Source: Sapria himalayana
Lineage: Eukaryota; Streptophyta; Magnoliopsida; Malpighiales; Rafflesiaceae
Direction of reading: 5' to 3'
Length of the DNA: 64,000 nucleotides
Assembly: GCA_029783825.1 (NCBI GenBank)
Contig: JAREIK010002053.1
Coordinates: 248,001-312,000, forward strand
Shown in pieces: positions 49,300 to 62,664 of the stretch. Below the pieces are notes generated by a model. That model was not told the DNA's origin and did no database searches. It saw only the letters and a program-made list of their open reading frames with translations. The position numbers were made by a program, and so were the translations under genes. Position 1 is the first letter of the stretch; the number at the start of each line of letters is the position of its first letter.

Positions 49300-49605
49300 T
49301 CATTTTCTATAAAATATTATCATCACCACGTAAATGAATAAAATAAACTTTTAGTTTGTTGGAAATTGCCTTTTGCACAACAACTATTACCTTGCATGAT
49401 AAGTTCAAAGGTGCTCGCCTGAAATTGTTGGGTTATATAATCGTAGCTTTCTGTTGTGTTAAGAATTCTTGACTTTATTTGAGTTTGGACATGTGTGATA
49501 TAAATTTCTACAAAGATGTGCTCTTGATTCCGTTGTGCATTCGATTTTGAAATCTAATATATTATGTTTTCTAAAAAATCTACATTTTGGATTAAGCTAG
49601 GTGTT
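49300..49605 (+). repeat. Repeat R4b
   Basis: Second copy of R4 (see 33,405-33,710). It ends about 165 bp before the copia insertion at 49,771. Confidence 0.75.
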
Positions 49606-49770
49606 TTTTTTTCAACTGAGTAATTAATTTTTTATTTTCCTTTTTGGTTTTATTTCCAATCAATTTAACTAAATAATGTTTCAACAATTTTTGTATATGA
49701 ATTTTGTGGTCAATTTGGTTGGTGAATTTCTCTTTTTTTTCGTAGAAGCCCATTTCCAAATTGTTGCCTT

Positions 49771-49998
49771 TGTTAAATAAATATTAAATGTCTATTTTTA
49801 ATGTGGAAGATGAAATGTCAAGAATCAGCAATTACTTTTATGGGTGATAATGATTTTTAATTTTCAGTTTTAGGAGGGCAAAATATACCCTATAAATAAA
49901 TCATTATATTTCTTTTATGAATATAGAATAAAATAAAAAGCTTCTCTTCAGAAATAATTCTTCTCGGTTATAGTTTGCAGCTAGCAATTTTTTTTATA
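49771..49998 (+). repeat. 5' LTR of copia A
   Basis: Begins TGTTAAATAAATATTAAATG, ends TTTTTTTTATA (CA changed to TA). Contains a CCTATAAATAAATCATT promoter-like TATA region near 49,890. Confidence 0.95.
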
Positions 49999-50000
49999 GC

Positions 50001-50014
50001 TTGGTATCGAAGGG
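50001..50014 (+). promoter_or_regulatory. Primer-binding site
   Basis: TTGGTATCGAAGGG lies two bases after the LTR, similar to the initiator tRNA-Met site (TTGGTATCAGAGC). Confidence 0.8.
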
Positions 50015-51448
50015 ATGAGGAGTATAATCAATAAAGTCCCACAGTCCCGATTAATGAAGGTGAACTACGAGAATCGGAGCATCCAAATAAAAGCTCTTCT
50101 CGGTTCTGTGGATTGTTGGGAAGTGGTGCAAGAAGGTTTTGAAAAACCAGAATCTACCGAAAGATATACGGTAGCTCAAAATAAGGTGTTGAAAGAAACA
50201 TGATCAAAAGATAAGACGTCATTATACATGATGTTTCGAGATGTTGATGAGTGAGGCTTTGAGAAGATTGCAAGTATAAAAACTTCAAAAGAAGTGTGGG
50301 ACATCTTGGAGACTGCATCCAAAGGAGCTGAACGAGTTAAACAAGTTCGCCTTCAAACTCTTCACAATGAGTTGGAAGGCATGAAGATGAAGGAGTCAGA
50401 AGGTGTATTCGATTACATAACGCGTGTTCAAATAGTGGTGAATCAACTCAACTGAGATGAAGAAAAGTTGTCCGATGTGCTGGTTGTGGAGAAGATTCTG
50501 AGGTCGTTAACTGACAGTTTTGAGAATGTGCTTTGTATCATAGAAGAGTCAAAGGATTTAGCAATATTCACGGTCGACGAGCTTGCTGGTTCCCTAATGG
50601 CACATGAATATCGTAAGAAGAAAGAGGAGGAGGAGACACTTGAGCAGGCACTTCAAACCAAAGTATCGTTCAATGACGAAAAGATATTTTATTCTCAAAA
50701 CTTTAGAGGTAAATGACATGGTCGTGGTGGTCGTCGAAATAGTCGCTATGGGAAAAGCTGCAGTCAAGAAGGGTATCATGAGGAGAAGGGACAATCAAAC
50801 CAACAAAATTGGCGTGGAAGAGGATGCAGTGGTGGAGGAGGTGGTCGGTCAAATTATTCCAATATCGAGTGCTACAAGTGTGGAAAATATGCTCACTATG
50901 CGAAGGATTGTAATTCCGATAAATGTTATAATTGTGGAAAAGTGGGGCATTTTGTAAAAGAATGTCGAGTCGAGAAAAAGATGGAAGAGACAGCCAACCT
51001 AGCCATGAAAGATAAGGTGGAAGAAGGCTTTCTCTTAATGACATATAACAAAGTCAACACCGACAATGACATGGTGTGGTACCTTGACACGTCTACAAGC
51101 AACCATATGTGTGGGCACGAGCATTATTTTAAAGAGATGTGAAAGGCTGAAGCTGTATATGTATCGTTTGGAGATGTCTCGAAGGTTGAGGTTAAAGGCC
51201 AAGGTACGATTTATCATGTACAAAAGAATGATTTCATTGGGTCAATCCAAGATGTGTATTACGTACCAGACCTCAAGAGCAACATTTTAAGTATGGGGCA
51301 ACTCATCGAGAAAGGTTATTCTATTTTTATGAAATACTGGATATTACTATTGAAAGACAAGCAAGGGCATTCAATCCTACAAGTTGAAATGGGAAGAAAT
51401 CGGATGTACAAACTGAATTTGAGAAGTGTACAAGAAAAATGTTTGTAA
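50015..51448 (+). pseudogene. Copia A gag and protease
   Basis: Reading begins at ATG 50,015, directly after the PBS, and stays in one frame to about 51,448, broken only by single stops (about 50,201, 50,251, 50,456, 50,715 and 51,140). The UBN2-type gag core contains SKEVWDILETASKGAERVKQ and VVEKILRSLTDSFENVL. A basic Gly/Arg linker precedes two full CCHC knuckles, CYKCGKYAHYAKDC (50,870 on) and CYNCGKVGHFVKEC (50,924 on). The protease follows with WYLDTSTSNHMCG (about 51,077): the catalytic Asp remains but D-S-G has become D-T-S. PDLKSNILSMGQL marks its end. Gag would build the particle and the knuckles would bind RNA. Confidence 0.92.
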
Positions 51449-54042
51449 GTCAACGTTGAAGACAAGGCACCACAGTGGCATCTCCATTTTGGTCACCTAC
51501 ATCATGAAGGCCTAAACAAGTTGGCAAAAAAGAACATGGTGCACGGACTACCGGACATGGAATATGAGAAAAAATTTTGGCAAGAATGTGTGCTCGGAAA
51601 GCATGCAAGAATCTCATTTCAAAAGAAGGCAGAATATCGGGCTAAGTAACCCCTAGAGTTGATTTATTCCAAGATATGTTGACCAATCACTACTAAATCA
51701 TTCAGCATCAAAAAGTATTTCATTTCCTTTATTGATGACTTCTCACGAAAAACTTGGGTTTATTTTCTGAAAGAAAAATCGAGGCATTCGAGGTGTTCAA
51801 AAAATTTAAAGTGCTGGTAGAAAATGCAACAGGTAGACACATCAAATCTGTATGATCTGATAAAGGTGGCGAGTACACTTCGTTAGTTTTCATGGGGTAT
51901 TGTGAGGAGCAAGACATAAGGCTATTTCTAACCGCACTATGCTCTCCACACTAAAACGGTGTGGCCGAGAGGAAGGACAGACCATTCTTGACATGGTTTG
52001 ATCAATGCTCAAGAGCAAGAAAATGCCAAAGAAATTTTGGATCAAAACCATACAATGCGCCCTATATGTTCAAAATTAGTGTCCACATGTGAAGTTGTAT
52101 GATCAAACAACACAAGAGACATGGAGCAGACATAAACTGACTATCTCTCATCTCAGAGTCTTTGTCAGTTTGGCCTACGCACACGTGCTAGATCAACGAA
52201 GAACAAAGCTCGAAGACAAAAGCAAAAGATATATTTTTATTGGGTATGATGAGAAAACAAAAGGATACAAGCTATTCGACCCGATAAGCAAGAAGATTCT
52301 AGTGAGCCGTGATGTGAGAGTTCATGAACCAAATGAATGAGATTGGAATAAAGCAACAAAGGATATCATCGAAGTTGAAGAATCATCAGCTGCTATGCCA
52401 ACAACTATACCAGAAAATTCTGAAACTATTGATGATGAAGATGAACCACGACAACCCAAAATGCAAAGCTTATAAGATTTGTATGATTCGAAAAATGAGG
52501 TACACATTGTATGTATTTTGGTAGATTCTGAGAATTTATGTTTTGAACAGGCGGTGCAAAACAAGAAGTGGCAAACTACCATGGACGAGGAGATTAAAGC
52601 AATATATCGCAACAACACATGAGAGTTAGCAGAATTGCCGAAAGGAACTCATCCCATTGATGAGAAGTAGGTATTTAAGAGAAATATGAATGCTCAAGGA
52701 GAGATAAAATGGTATAAGGCGAGACTTATAGCAAAGGGTTACAAGCAAACGGCTGGAATCAACTATGACACAGTGTTTGCTCCCATTGCAAGAATGGAGA
52801 TAATTAGATTGCTCATTTCACAAGCGGCTCAATTCAAATGTCCAATATTACAAATGGATGGCAAGTCGGCATTCCTAAATGGTGTGCTTGAAAAAAAATT
52901 ATATTAAACAATTACTCAGATACATGAAAATCGGAGAAGAAAAGAAGGTGTTGAAATTGAAGAAGACACTTTATGGGTTGAAGCAAGCATCATGGGCGTG
53001 GAATACTCATATCGATACATACTTCAAAGTGAACGGGTTCGAGCAATATCCTTATGAACATGCCCTTTATGTAAAGAAGAGTGGAAGTAATATGTTATTT
53101 ATTGCTCTTTATGTTGATGATCTCATTTTTATGAGGAATAATAATGAAATGATACAAAAGTTCAAAAGTACAATGACACGGGAATTTGAGATGACAGATT
53201 TGGACTTGATGAACTTTTTCCTTGGCCTGGAGGTAAGACAGGGAAACATGGTTATCTTTGTAGCCTAGGAGGCATATACAAAAGAGATTTTGAAGAAGTA
53301 CAAGATGGGGTCTTGCAATCCGGTTTCAACACCAATGAAACTAGGTGCAAAACTCTCTAAGTTTGATGGAGGAGAATGAGTTGACACAAGCAAATACTGG
53401 AGTTTAGTGGGAAACCTTCACTATCACACATGCACAAGGCCACACCTTGCATTAAGTATCGGCATTGTAAGTCAATTCATGGGGGAGCCAGTCTATTCAC
53501 ATTGGAATGCATTAAAGCGAGTTCTACGGTACAACAAAGGAACAATGTCACTTGGGTTATTCTATACAAATGCAAAAGATTACAAGTTGATTGGAAACTC
53601 CGACAGCGATTTGTGTAGAAACTTGGATGAACGGAAATGCACATTGAGTTATGTGTTTTTTATGGGTGACACGACATTTACATGACTTTCAAAAAAGCAA
53701 CTAATCATGACACTCTCGACATGTGAAGCTGAATATGTAGTAGCATCTCTATGTGTACGTCATGCGATATGGCTCAGAAATTTATTGGGCAAGATGGAGC
53801 AATAACAACTCGGTGTGACTGAGATACGAGTTGATAACAAATCAGCAATTGAGTTGAGCAAGAACCCGGTGAATCGTGAGAGAAGCAAGCATATTGACGT
53901 TTATTTTCACTTCATTCAAGATCAAGTGAAGGAAGGAAATATAGAATTAGTATACGTGGAAAGTCAGGATCAAGTCGCGGATATCTTCACGAAACCACTA
54001 TCTACGATACTACTCGACAACTACAAAAGATTGCTCGCATGA
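51449..54042 (+). pseudogene. Copia A integrase, reverse transcriptase and RNase H
   Basis: GAG-pre-integrase: WHLHFGHLHHEGLNKLAKK (about 51,478). Integrase: LELIYSKIC (first Asp lost), FIDDFSRKTWVYFLKEKS, a frameshift near 51,775, SDKGGEYTS (second Asp kept) and NGVAERK (Glu kept), then SHLRVFVSLAYAHV and YIFIGYDEKTKGYKLFD. RT starts near 52,550 with WYKARLIAKGYKQTAGI and QMDGKSAFLNG, shifts frame near 52,890, then LKKTLYGLKQASWAWN and an intact YVDD at 53,110-53,121. RNase H follows: TLSTCEAEYV, VDNKSAIELSKNPVNRE, SKHID, DQVADIFTKPLS. Stops and frameshifts leave no active polyprotein. Confidence 0.93.
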
Positions 54043-54062
54043 AAGATGACAGAAGCATTTAA

Positions 54063-54078
54063 ATTTATGGGGGAATCT
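54063..54078 (+). promoter_or_regulatory. Polypurine tract of copia A
   Basis: ATGGGGGAA-containing purine stretch just before the 3' LTR start. Confidence 0.75.
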
Positions 54079-54306
54079 TGTTAAATAAACATTAAATGTC
54101 TATTTTTAATGCGGAAGATGAAATCTCAAGAGTCAGCAGTTACTTTTACGGGTGATAATGATTTTAATTTTCAGTTTTATAAGGGCGAACAATACCCTAT
54201 AAATAAATCATTGCATTGCTTGTAAGAATATAGAATAAAATAAAAAGCCTGTCTTCAGAAATAATTCTCATCAGTTATAGTTTGTAGTTAGAAAATTTTT
54301 TTTACA
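54079..54306 (+). repeat. 3' LTR of copia A
   Basis: 228 bp, TGTTAAATAAACATT to TTTTTTTTACA; followed by the GCCTT target duplication. Confidence 0.95.
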
Positions 54307-54311
54307 GCCTT

Positions 54312-55349
54312 AAGCATCCGAATTATATGCTGAGCCGCGAGCGCCCACCCCTTCAAAATGCTTTTCAATACACAAAATTGCAATGGTGTTTCAATTTTAT
54401 ATGTAAGCATATGTTGAGCCCCCACCCATATGCTGAGCCATTTTCTTAACAAATTAATATGTACGCACACCCATTTGATTGATCATGTGGAATATTCATT
54501 GTATTTTTTTTGATTTTTGGAATTTTGAGCCACTTTTCCTAGTTGGATACTCATTAATCAAAGAAACGACTCACTATTCAGCATATAATTCGAAAGATAA
54601 ATTTAAACGAGCTTTGTCTAGAATATTCATATTCTTGTATACAATTATTTCTTGTAGTTGGCTTAAATTATCTAAACGAAACAACTTACGCCGTTACCCC
54701 AATGTTTGGTATAAAGATACATAAATGTAGATCCAAATTTTATTTAATCAAGATAAATGTAAAAAAAAAAGGTACCGATGATTCAATATGAAAAATTCTA
54801 ATAATTTTTGTCATTGTCTAGTTAGCTTAAAGTAATAGTTAGTAGCTCATGACACTTGGTGAGTCGGATTGCACTGGCCTTATTTTAAATTCTTTTCAAA
54901 CTACATCTATCATCTACATGTTTTAAACATGGTCTAATATTTCATATGCTCTAAGCATCAAAATTTAATATGAAACTGATCCTTGCAAGGCACTCAACAA
55001 TAACAACGAATATTCTTTGACAAGCTACTAGCTAGCTGTGCTTTGTGATTGTTACATAGATGCTACTTTTGTGTTAAAGAATGATTGTCGATCACAAGTT
55101 GTTATTTATTTGAATGGGTTCAATTAGTTGAAAAAATTTCAAGCAAATTTGGCCAGGACAATGCGTTATGAAAATGGGTATGAGATATTTTATTATCATT
55201 GATCAGTAACTTAATAGTTATTTTATATTTTATTATCATTTAATTACAATTCCATGAATAAATGCTTCTACTTATGATCAATAAAGCTAGCTTGATAGTA
55301 AAATATGTGCATTAATTATGTACTGAATAAAACTACCTTAATGTAGAGT
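54312..55349. other. Spacer right of copia A; short TATGCTGAGCC repeats
   Basis: ATATGCTGAGCC occurs at 54,325 and 54,428, with a variant ATGTTGAGCC at 54,411. No coding recognised; the rest is AT-rich. In the pre-insertion genome this joined directly to 49,765. Confidence 0.6.
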
Positions 55350-58070
55350 AGTATTATTCTCTAAGTCCTCAGTCACTTGGTGAAATAATGATGAATCAAG
55401 ATTAGAATAGAGTGAGCTTGATGCTTATGTTTTACTGTACTAAATATGTGATATTAAGTCAGCACATTGGTATTTATTGAAGAACATATAATTATGTATC
55501 ATCATTTAATCACAATTGATCTATATCTAAAGAATGTTATATTTTGATGGTGTTGTTTATGGTGGAATAATAATATAATCTAAATCATGCAGAAAGATGT
55601 ACTGACCAAATGGAATTTCTCTCTTTGCAAGAAGCTTGTCTATTATCTCAATCAATCTACTTCAGATTAAGAAGTACAATTGAATATGGACAGGTTGGAT
55701 TACCATGATGTTTTGCTAAAAAGTTGCATGTGACTTGAGCCTAACAGGATATTTTGGCCTACTACCAAAGTTATGTGAACTTAAGAGGGAAGTACCCCTG
55801 AACAAATAGAAACCAAGTATTGAATTAGAATCAAATAATACATAGTATTACAATGTTATTTTAATTATAAATTAAATGTGGTTTGTTTTTTACCAAATTT
55901 TAATAGTTTATTTTGATAAAATAAGATTTTATTAAATGATATTCATCCATAGGAATATCCTAGGATGATTTGCAAAATATGTGCATTATCAAAACCCACA
56001 TGTATTTAAGAAATGAAAATTGTTTGTATTTTAACATGACACATAATATAACATGTTTTTTTAGAGTAAAAAAAAAAAGATTTTTGTAAAAGAACTCGAT
56101 AGCATTTTTTAAAACATGTTGCATGCCCCATAAAAACACCCCATATCATGTTCACACACAAGAGTTTTTATGATACCACGTGTCATATGTTTTATTACAA
56201 AAAACAATTATACTACAATTATAACATCAAAAAAATTTTTGCAAACACATATCTCACATAAGAAAATCAACCAATAATTCATTAGATTATCAAAATTATT
56301 TTTTCTATGAATGATAAGTTCCATCATAATATATATGTTATATATAAAAGATATAAAATATGAAAGATATTTTAGAAATTGTGTTAATGAAGGTGAACAT
56401 AACTTATGATGTTGACAATATAACAACATATTTTGATAAGTATGTGTGAAAATATATAAACATTTTCTTGTTAAGAAAAGGGATTTTTAGAAAAAAACAA
56501 GGGTGTTATCTCATAAATGTTTGGTTCTCAAAGTGTTGGCGAACTTATCAATTGATGTGGATTTATTGTATAGTGTGTCAATGAATCAGTTATGCATGAA
56601 AGCGCAAAATGTAGATTTCCTGGAAAATTTAGTTTTTTATTACATAATTAGTTAATTAAATTTATGGATCCTTCACTGAGTTTATGAAATCTATTACATT
56701 TAAATCTCTGAATTATGAAGCTCAGATTTCTATATTGATTAGGATAGTTATGTAACTTATGAGCAGGCAGAATTTGTTACAATATATATTTTTAAAATAA
56801 AGTAAACCCTAACATAAGAATCCGCACACATGATTCAAGGTTCATTTCTTTGATTTCTTTGGAATCACATTTGATCCTCCAATTTTAAGTGAGAAAACAT
56901 GACGTCTACTCAAATTTTTTAAGTTGGAGTAAGTTTCACTAATTCTCAAGAAGAAAAACAAAGCACAGAATTCAATTGCGATAGAAGAGATGAAAGTCAA
57001 GTCGCCTTTTCTAAGAATGAAATTGTCAAAAAGATTCAGACAATCTCCAATACTATCCATATCTAACAAGTTGAAATTAACACTAGAACCATATGAGCTT
57101 TAGAGATAATCCCAACTTAGTAAAGGTTGAGAATTGAGTCTTTATCATGCATTGAAGAAATAAAAACAAGAAATGAACAACCACGACTGATTGATGAAGG
57201 AATCTTATTGAACGGAAGAAAATGAAATTCATCTCACCCTTCTAGAAAGAGAAGATGGATTAGCTATGAAATGGAAGAAGCCCATTCTTGACATGGCCAT
57301 GTTCTGAATACAAGGGGACTAGGAAAGGTGGCGACTCAAGTAGGAAGTGCCACATTCTTCCTCTTATACTTTATACAATGACAATTACATGTCAGCCGCT
57401 ATCATAATTGAATATGAATGAGTTGTGATTCCAAATCATGCATTGGATGGATGCTTTCAAAGTCAAGACACCATGGAGAGAGTGTGTGGTACATTGATCT
57501 CTAATCAAGAAAATATATCCAAGCTTCATGTCAAATCTTTACACTCTGGAATTTTCACTTTTAGTAAAGTCAAACATCTAAGTAGTTTAAGCAAGACAAA
57601 TCAAAAATGACCCCAAGAGTAGCATCGATCAAGAGTATGTAGGGGGTATGAAGAAAAATAAAGATGTTCATCACTAGGTTTCATCTGATGGAAACAATCA
57701 ACAATTTGGATTATAAAAACACCATGCAAGTCTAGCCCTTGACATGAGATTAGTCAAAATGAGTATAGCGAACTATAAATGTGAAATGGTTAGAAGATCT
57801 GATTAAGTAATGTGAAAGACTTATAGATTCATTACCGAGGTAGTGTAACTTTGAATTAGAATAAAAAAAAAATGAAAGAATGAAAATTAATTTTATTATT
57901 GGAGTTTGATTTGATCGTTACCAATAAGATGTGGCATATTCAAATTCTGATCAATTTGACACAAAATGGCGGACCATCCTCTTATCCTAAGTCTTCCTCA
58001 ATGATTTTTAGAAAAGATTCTACATGGTTGAAAGTTTATATATAGTGGATGCATCCCAAAGAGCAATAAA
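55350..58070 (+). repeat. Repeat R3, second copy (~2.7 kb)
   Basis: Same orientation and order as the copy at 44,165-47,195, shorter by small deletions. Both copies lose similarity near ..TTTATATATAG.TGATGCATCC..AAAGAG at the right edge. Alike at roughly 80 percent by eye. Confidence 0.85.
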
Positions 58071-58199
58071 AGCGTGTGAAGATATATCTAAGCTAAGATT
58101 GTGCAAATTATTATAATGGTATAAGCTAACTTTATTCTGAGACTGACTAGTTGAACACAGACAAAGTCAACCATAGTAATCCGAAATTCCTTGTGGAAG

Positions 58200-58690
58200 G
58201 GCTCTTACTATTTGAATCCATGGCACGTTGAGTACAACCGGTCAATGACATCCAAGAACCCATTGTTGACATAGTTAGTTTGGTACCTTGATGTCAACTC
58301 CTCAAATCTTGGTGATGAAGAATGTTCCAAGGGTTTGACCGCCACATGGGGACCCCGGCCGTTGGTCACCCAAGTGGTTTTTTTTTTTAATTCAATCACT
58401 TCATCATGGTGTAGTTCATTTTTTAAAAAGAAACTAGCCACATGACCGATTGTATTTGGCCAGCCTATAAGTCGGCCATTAGCGTCATCACGGCCGTGCA
58501 CTCGAGGTCATGCCACCATCTACCATCGGGTAATGGCGAAGATGCACAATCCATGCATCTTCTCCATTCAGCATGGTTGGGCATGACCATGCACTTTTTC
58601 ATGCCCACCATTCCATGCTGGGCCGGTGGACTGCACCACCATGCCATGAAAAAAAGGGTTGTACCGACATGGCTCATTTGACACCTCTAC
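58200..58690. mobile_element. GC-rich fragment with a hAT-MITE-like right end
   Basis: A GC-rich patch in AT-rich DNA with GGGCATGACCATGC and CATGCTGGGCCGG words, ending GGCTCATTTGACACCTCTA. That end resembles the right terminus of the MITE at 30,641-31,095 (CCGTTTGACACCTTG). I could not find a matching left terminus or TSD, so it is probably truncated. The left limit is approximate. Confidence 0.45.
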
Positions 58691-61118
58691 TTAATATGTT
58701 TCTTATATGTTATGAAAAAAAATTCACTCAATAATGACAAGAAAGAAAGGTTCATAGAAATAATATAGTGGGTCTATTTTATTTGTAATTGTAAGACTGA
58801 CTATTTTATGTGATTGATTTTGTTGAAGTCGATACATGTTTCTTTAATTTGTCTCTCTTTCAATCAATTTGCAGAAAACTATAAAATTAGTTGAAAAAGA
58901 GTCTCATAAGCTATTATTTTCTTTTCTTTCTGGGAATTACTATGCTGATTTAAAAAAACTAACATAGCTTAGTGATTTAGAAAGGTGTGGTGCTAATAGG
59001 TGAGTCTAGGATGATAAAACCAATGACGATGAAGATTCCATGGGTGGGTGACAATGACATGCGATAAAGAGTTCAACTTTCTCACCTTTGAAGATATTAT
59101 GGTTTCACCTTTGAGTTGACTCAACCACAAAGAATTGTATGGCAGATTCAAGATATTAAATTTTTATATAAAAAGTGGATCAAATCCATTGTGGTATCAA
59201 TCAATTATTTATCAAATTAAAATATGATTGGAGGCACTCTTCACTTCATGTTTTGTGAAATAATGATAGGGAACGAATTTCATGGTCGACCCCGGCGAGT
59301 CAACACCAAACAGTGAAGGGAGAAAGATTGACTAAGAATTGCAATGAAATTTGATGTGCTTATGAAGATGAATGATTCCTCCATTTCTGATATGCAATGT
59401 CCTAGCATGTTGTAAAAGTTGACAAGTTGAATGAGTCAGCAATGCACAACTAATCAGATGTATCAAGATGATAAAATAAAGTGAGGCATGGTATTTGTTT
59501 TTTCTTTTCTAGGAAGCTAGTAGAATGGCTAGAAATCACAATTGTCACTTCTCCTTCAGAATCAAAGGAGCATTTAATTTAATTTGACTCAATAGAGGTT
59601 GGTGTTTTTCTTGGTTCCTTCAAAGTCAAAGAATCTCATTATCATTATTCTTTACTCTCATCTTCAACCACTCTATTCAAGTTCTTATTGCCAAGTTAGC
59701 AATAATCTACTTCTTAATAGATTTAAATAATGATTGAGGCTGGGGCCTTTAGCTGGTTACAAACTTCAACTATACTAGTGATAATCTCTATTGGACTCTC
59801 TAAGAATCCTTTTATTATGAAAAACTTTGAACAAAACAAAATGGACTTGGGTTTTCTAACTTGCTTTTACCAACTTTGTGGTAAAGCTACCTAAGTTCAT
59901 GTTAGATATATTATGTGCTACAATCTAACATTAATGAATGTTCCTTCTGGAAATCTCAAACATTAGCTTGGAGTCATCAGCATAGCCTTTTCTTTTTACA
60001 ATACTTCTATGGCATGAGACTATTAATCATATGATAGGCAATCCTAATGTAACCTAAAGTTGAATAAAAGTGGATATTTTAAGTTTAATTTAACTTGTTG
60101 GACATACGCTCTAGGCATTTTAGTTTCATCAAGTTGATTGTATTGTGAAGGATATCAAGATAGAGAAGGAGATCAAATAAGGTTAGACTCTTGGGTTAAA
60201 CCTCAAGAAATGTTCCAAAATTCTTAAAAGAGCATTCAAAAAAAAAAAGAATTATCTCTTGGGAAACAAGCGCTTTGTCACTCCCAAAGAGAAGACATCT
60301 TTACCTTGCATTATGATATATATACATCATGCTTAGAAACTAGGTATTCTTCATTAAAAAAAAATGTGATTTGAGTTATCCACAAAGAAGAGTGAGTCCT
60401 AAACATGAGATTTTTACTTCTATCTAATTGTAAACCATCCTAATAGCATGAAGAGAGGGCTTGTGAAGTTAATATTTGTGTTATAAAGGAAGGACCCCAA
60501 GACTAAGCTTTTCTTGATAGTAATGGTGGTAAAGCAACATGTGTTATGAAACTAAGAGTGTAGGAAATTCCAATCGTCTCTTTATTCTCAAAACCTAGGA
60601 AAGAGATTCTAGAAGGTTGTTAATAATGTCTATAAGAGATGTATCTTTCTTTTAAGAGATTAAAGGCAACATGCAACTTCAAGTATAAGTTTTAGGGATG
60701 TCACATGATGGAATTCTCATGGACATATCATCGACCATAGGGGTTTATGCCTTTTATACAAACATAAATAGATGATGAGAAAATGTTCCCTAGGATTGAG
60801 TCTCTAGAAGTCAATCCTTAAATTTGTGAACTACTCGGCTACTTGTACTTCCATAACCTTAGGGCACACTTTTAGTAAAAGAAGTGTAAATCTCTTAGCT
60901 ATATCTTGATTGAAAATGAGTGACCCAACAATCTTTTTTAGAGAAAGATACCTCATGCTTCAATATCAAGACATGGGCTTGGGGGAACCTTAACATAACT
61001 TCAAGTGCATGGAAGGACTTACTATCCACAACCTAACAATAATTATACCCCCGTATTTAGCACTTGTTGTTGGAGAAAGAAGCCAACGCAAAATCTCTCT
61101 TAATAAATGTGAAATTCC
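58691..61118. other. No recognised gene or repeat
   Basis: AT-rich, with short open frames only. The frame at 61,009-61,209 crosses the edge of the candidate LTR and is taken as chance. Confidence 0.55.
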
Positions 61119-62659
61119 TGATGGGAAGGAACCCTACCTTACAGAGTTCACAGAGCTTATACTCGATAAACCTTTTGAAATAGCACAAAAAAGATTTAAA
61201 AGGAATTGATGTTGATTGACCTTATATCATGACATCCTCATGGAAGACATGGAGTAGTTTGAGGCCTTTCAACAAACACGAATGACTAAACTACAAAGAG
61301 TCATGAGTCAGAAGAAAATGTCGAACTTATTATTACCTATTAGAAGAAAGAAGATACTTCACTTAGCTAAGATGAGAAAACAACAATAGGAAGAAAGATT
61401 CCATGGCATTGACTTGTATGTAGGGAGCTCATGAGAAAGAGGATGAAGGATGCATTCTATAAAATGTTTTAAGAAGCTAACCCTTTTGGGTGGAAACCAA
61501 AATTAACTAACCCTTAATACAATTGCACTTAGATATGGAAAACAAAGTCATATCCTAACAAATCAAATCATGACTTTTGCCTTTGTTTCGATGGGAAAAT
61601 ATTGGATTTATCAAACATGTCAATGAGTATGGTTGACTGACATCGAGGAAACTAAGTCATATTTGGTGTCTCAATTCTTAATGTCAAATAAGTGTCCTCA
61701 TCTAATGATTTATACCACTATGAAATTGTCTTTTATTCTAATATGAGCTCCCCTACTCACATTCCTCCTTAATTGGAAAAATTTTTAAAGAATAAACAAA
61801 TTAGTGATTTGGGCATTTCCTAGGTAAATCCACGTTGGCTAGCTAACTATTCAAAGATTGCATATTTCCCACATTGGGTGAACTCCTAATTAAAAATAGA
61901 AGAAGACCCCAATTTTCCTAAGATATTTTCATATTCAATTTCTATGGGCATAACTATGAAAGTATCTACATATTTTATCTCAATATTGAGCCTTAGCAAA
62001 TTCATATAAAGACAAATAGGGTAGGTGTCTTTAATTAAGAGAAAAAACAAGAGATAGGAAATATTTTCATTTATTTTGCAAAATCAACTTCTTTTATTTT
62101 GCAAAATCAAACAAGATAAGGTCTCTTAGGCAAGGAAAAATCAAGAACTTCAATTGTTCTTACATATTAGATCATCCAAATAATAGAATCATGAGTTTAC
62201 TTGTTTGATGCCTAAAAAGCTAAGATTCCAATGGTGATCCATCACCTATTATCATAAAAATGTTATCTAAAAAATTAGTGATAGTAGATACTTTGTATAG
62301 ATTTTTTTTATCTAGATCCCATTAGATCAACCATGTTTATGCTTGTCATGGAATCAATCACATTTGACTTTCATCAATGGACTAACCAAGCATTTTGAAT
62401 GCTATTATGATGATTATCCTTTTTGAAATGATACTTCCTTACCATGATGAATACATGAAGTCAACCAACCAATTCTCTTGTCAATACCATATTTTGGAAC
62501 AAAAATACAAAAAACACAAATAAAAATAACTTTACAAAATTTATATATAAAATATTTTTACATAATAGGTAAAAGTGATTCAAGTAACCCACATGTCAAT
62601 TATTCTCATTAAGAATACAAAATGATAAAAATAAAAATAAAGCTACAATATCCATATCA
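61119..62659 (-). repeat. Candidate 3' LTR of minus-strand copia C
   Basis: Aligns with 35,686-36,907 (CTTTTGAAATAGCACAAAA, TGACCTTATATCATGAC, GACTAAACTA..AGAGTCAT, CATTTTGAATGCTATTATGAT). It begins TGATGGGAAG at 61,119 and ends next to the RNase H end. Longer than its counterpart through indels. Confidence 0.6.
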
Positions 62660-62664
62660 AGTTG

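Larger units (their letters stand above)
49771..54306 (+). mobile_element. Ty1/copia element A, complete structure with 5-bp TSD
   Basis: A 4,536-bp element with 228-bp LTRs at both ends, a PBS for initiator tRNA-Met, gag with two zinc knuckles, protease, integrase, RT, RNase H and a polypurine tract. Perfect 5-bp target duplications GCCTT lie at 49,766-49,770 and 54,307-54,311. The LTRs differ at about 25-30 of 228 positions by eye, so the insertion is old, though the TSD has survived. Coding has many stops and several frameshifts. The integrase-before-RT order identifies copia; I do not assign a lineage. Confidence 0.95.

Noticed and set aside
61009..61209. 66-codon plus-strand frame
   Set aside because: Crosses the candidate LTR edge. 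The matching part at 35.69 kb is not open in the same way.
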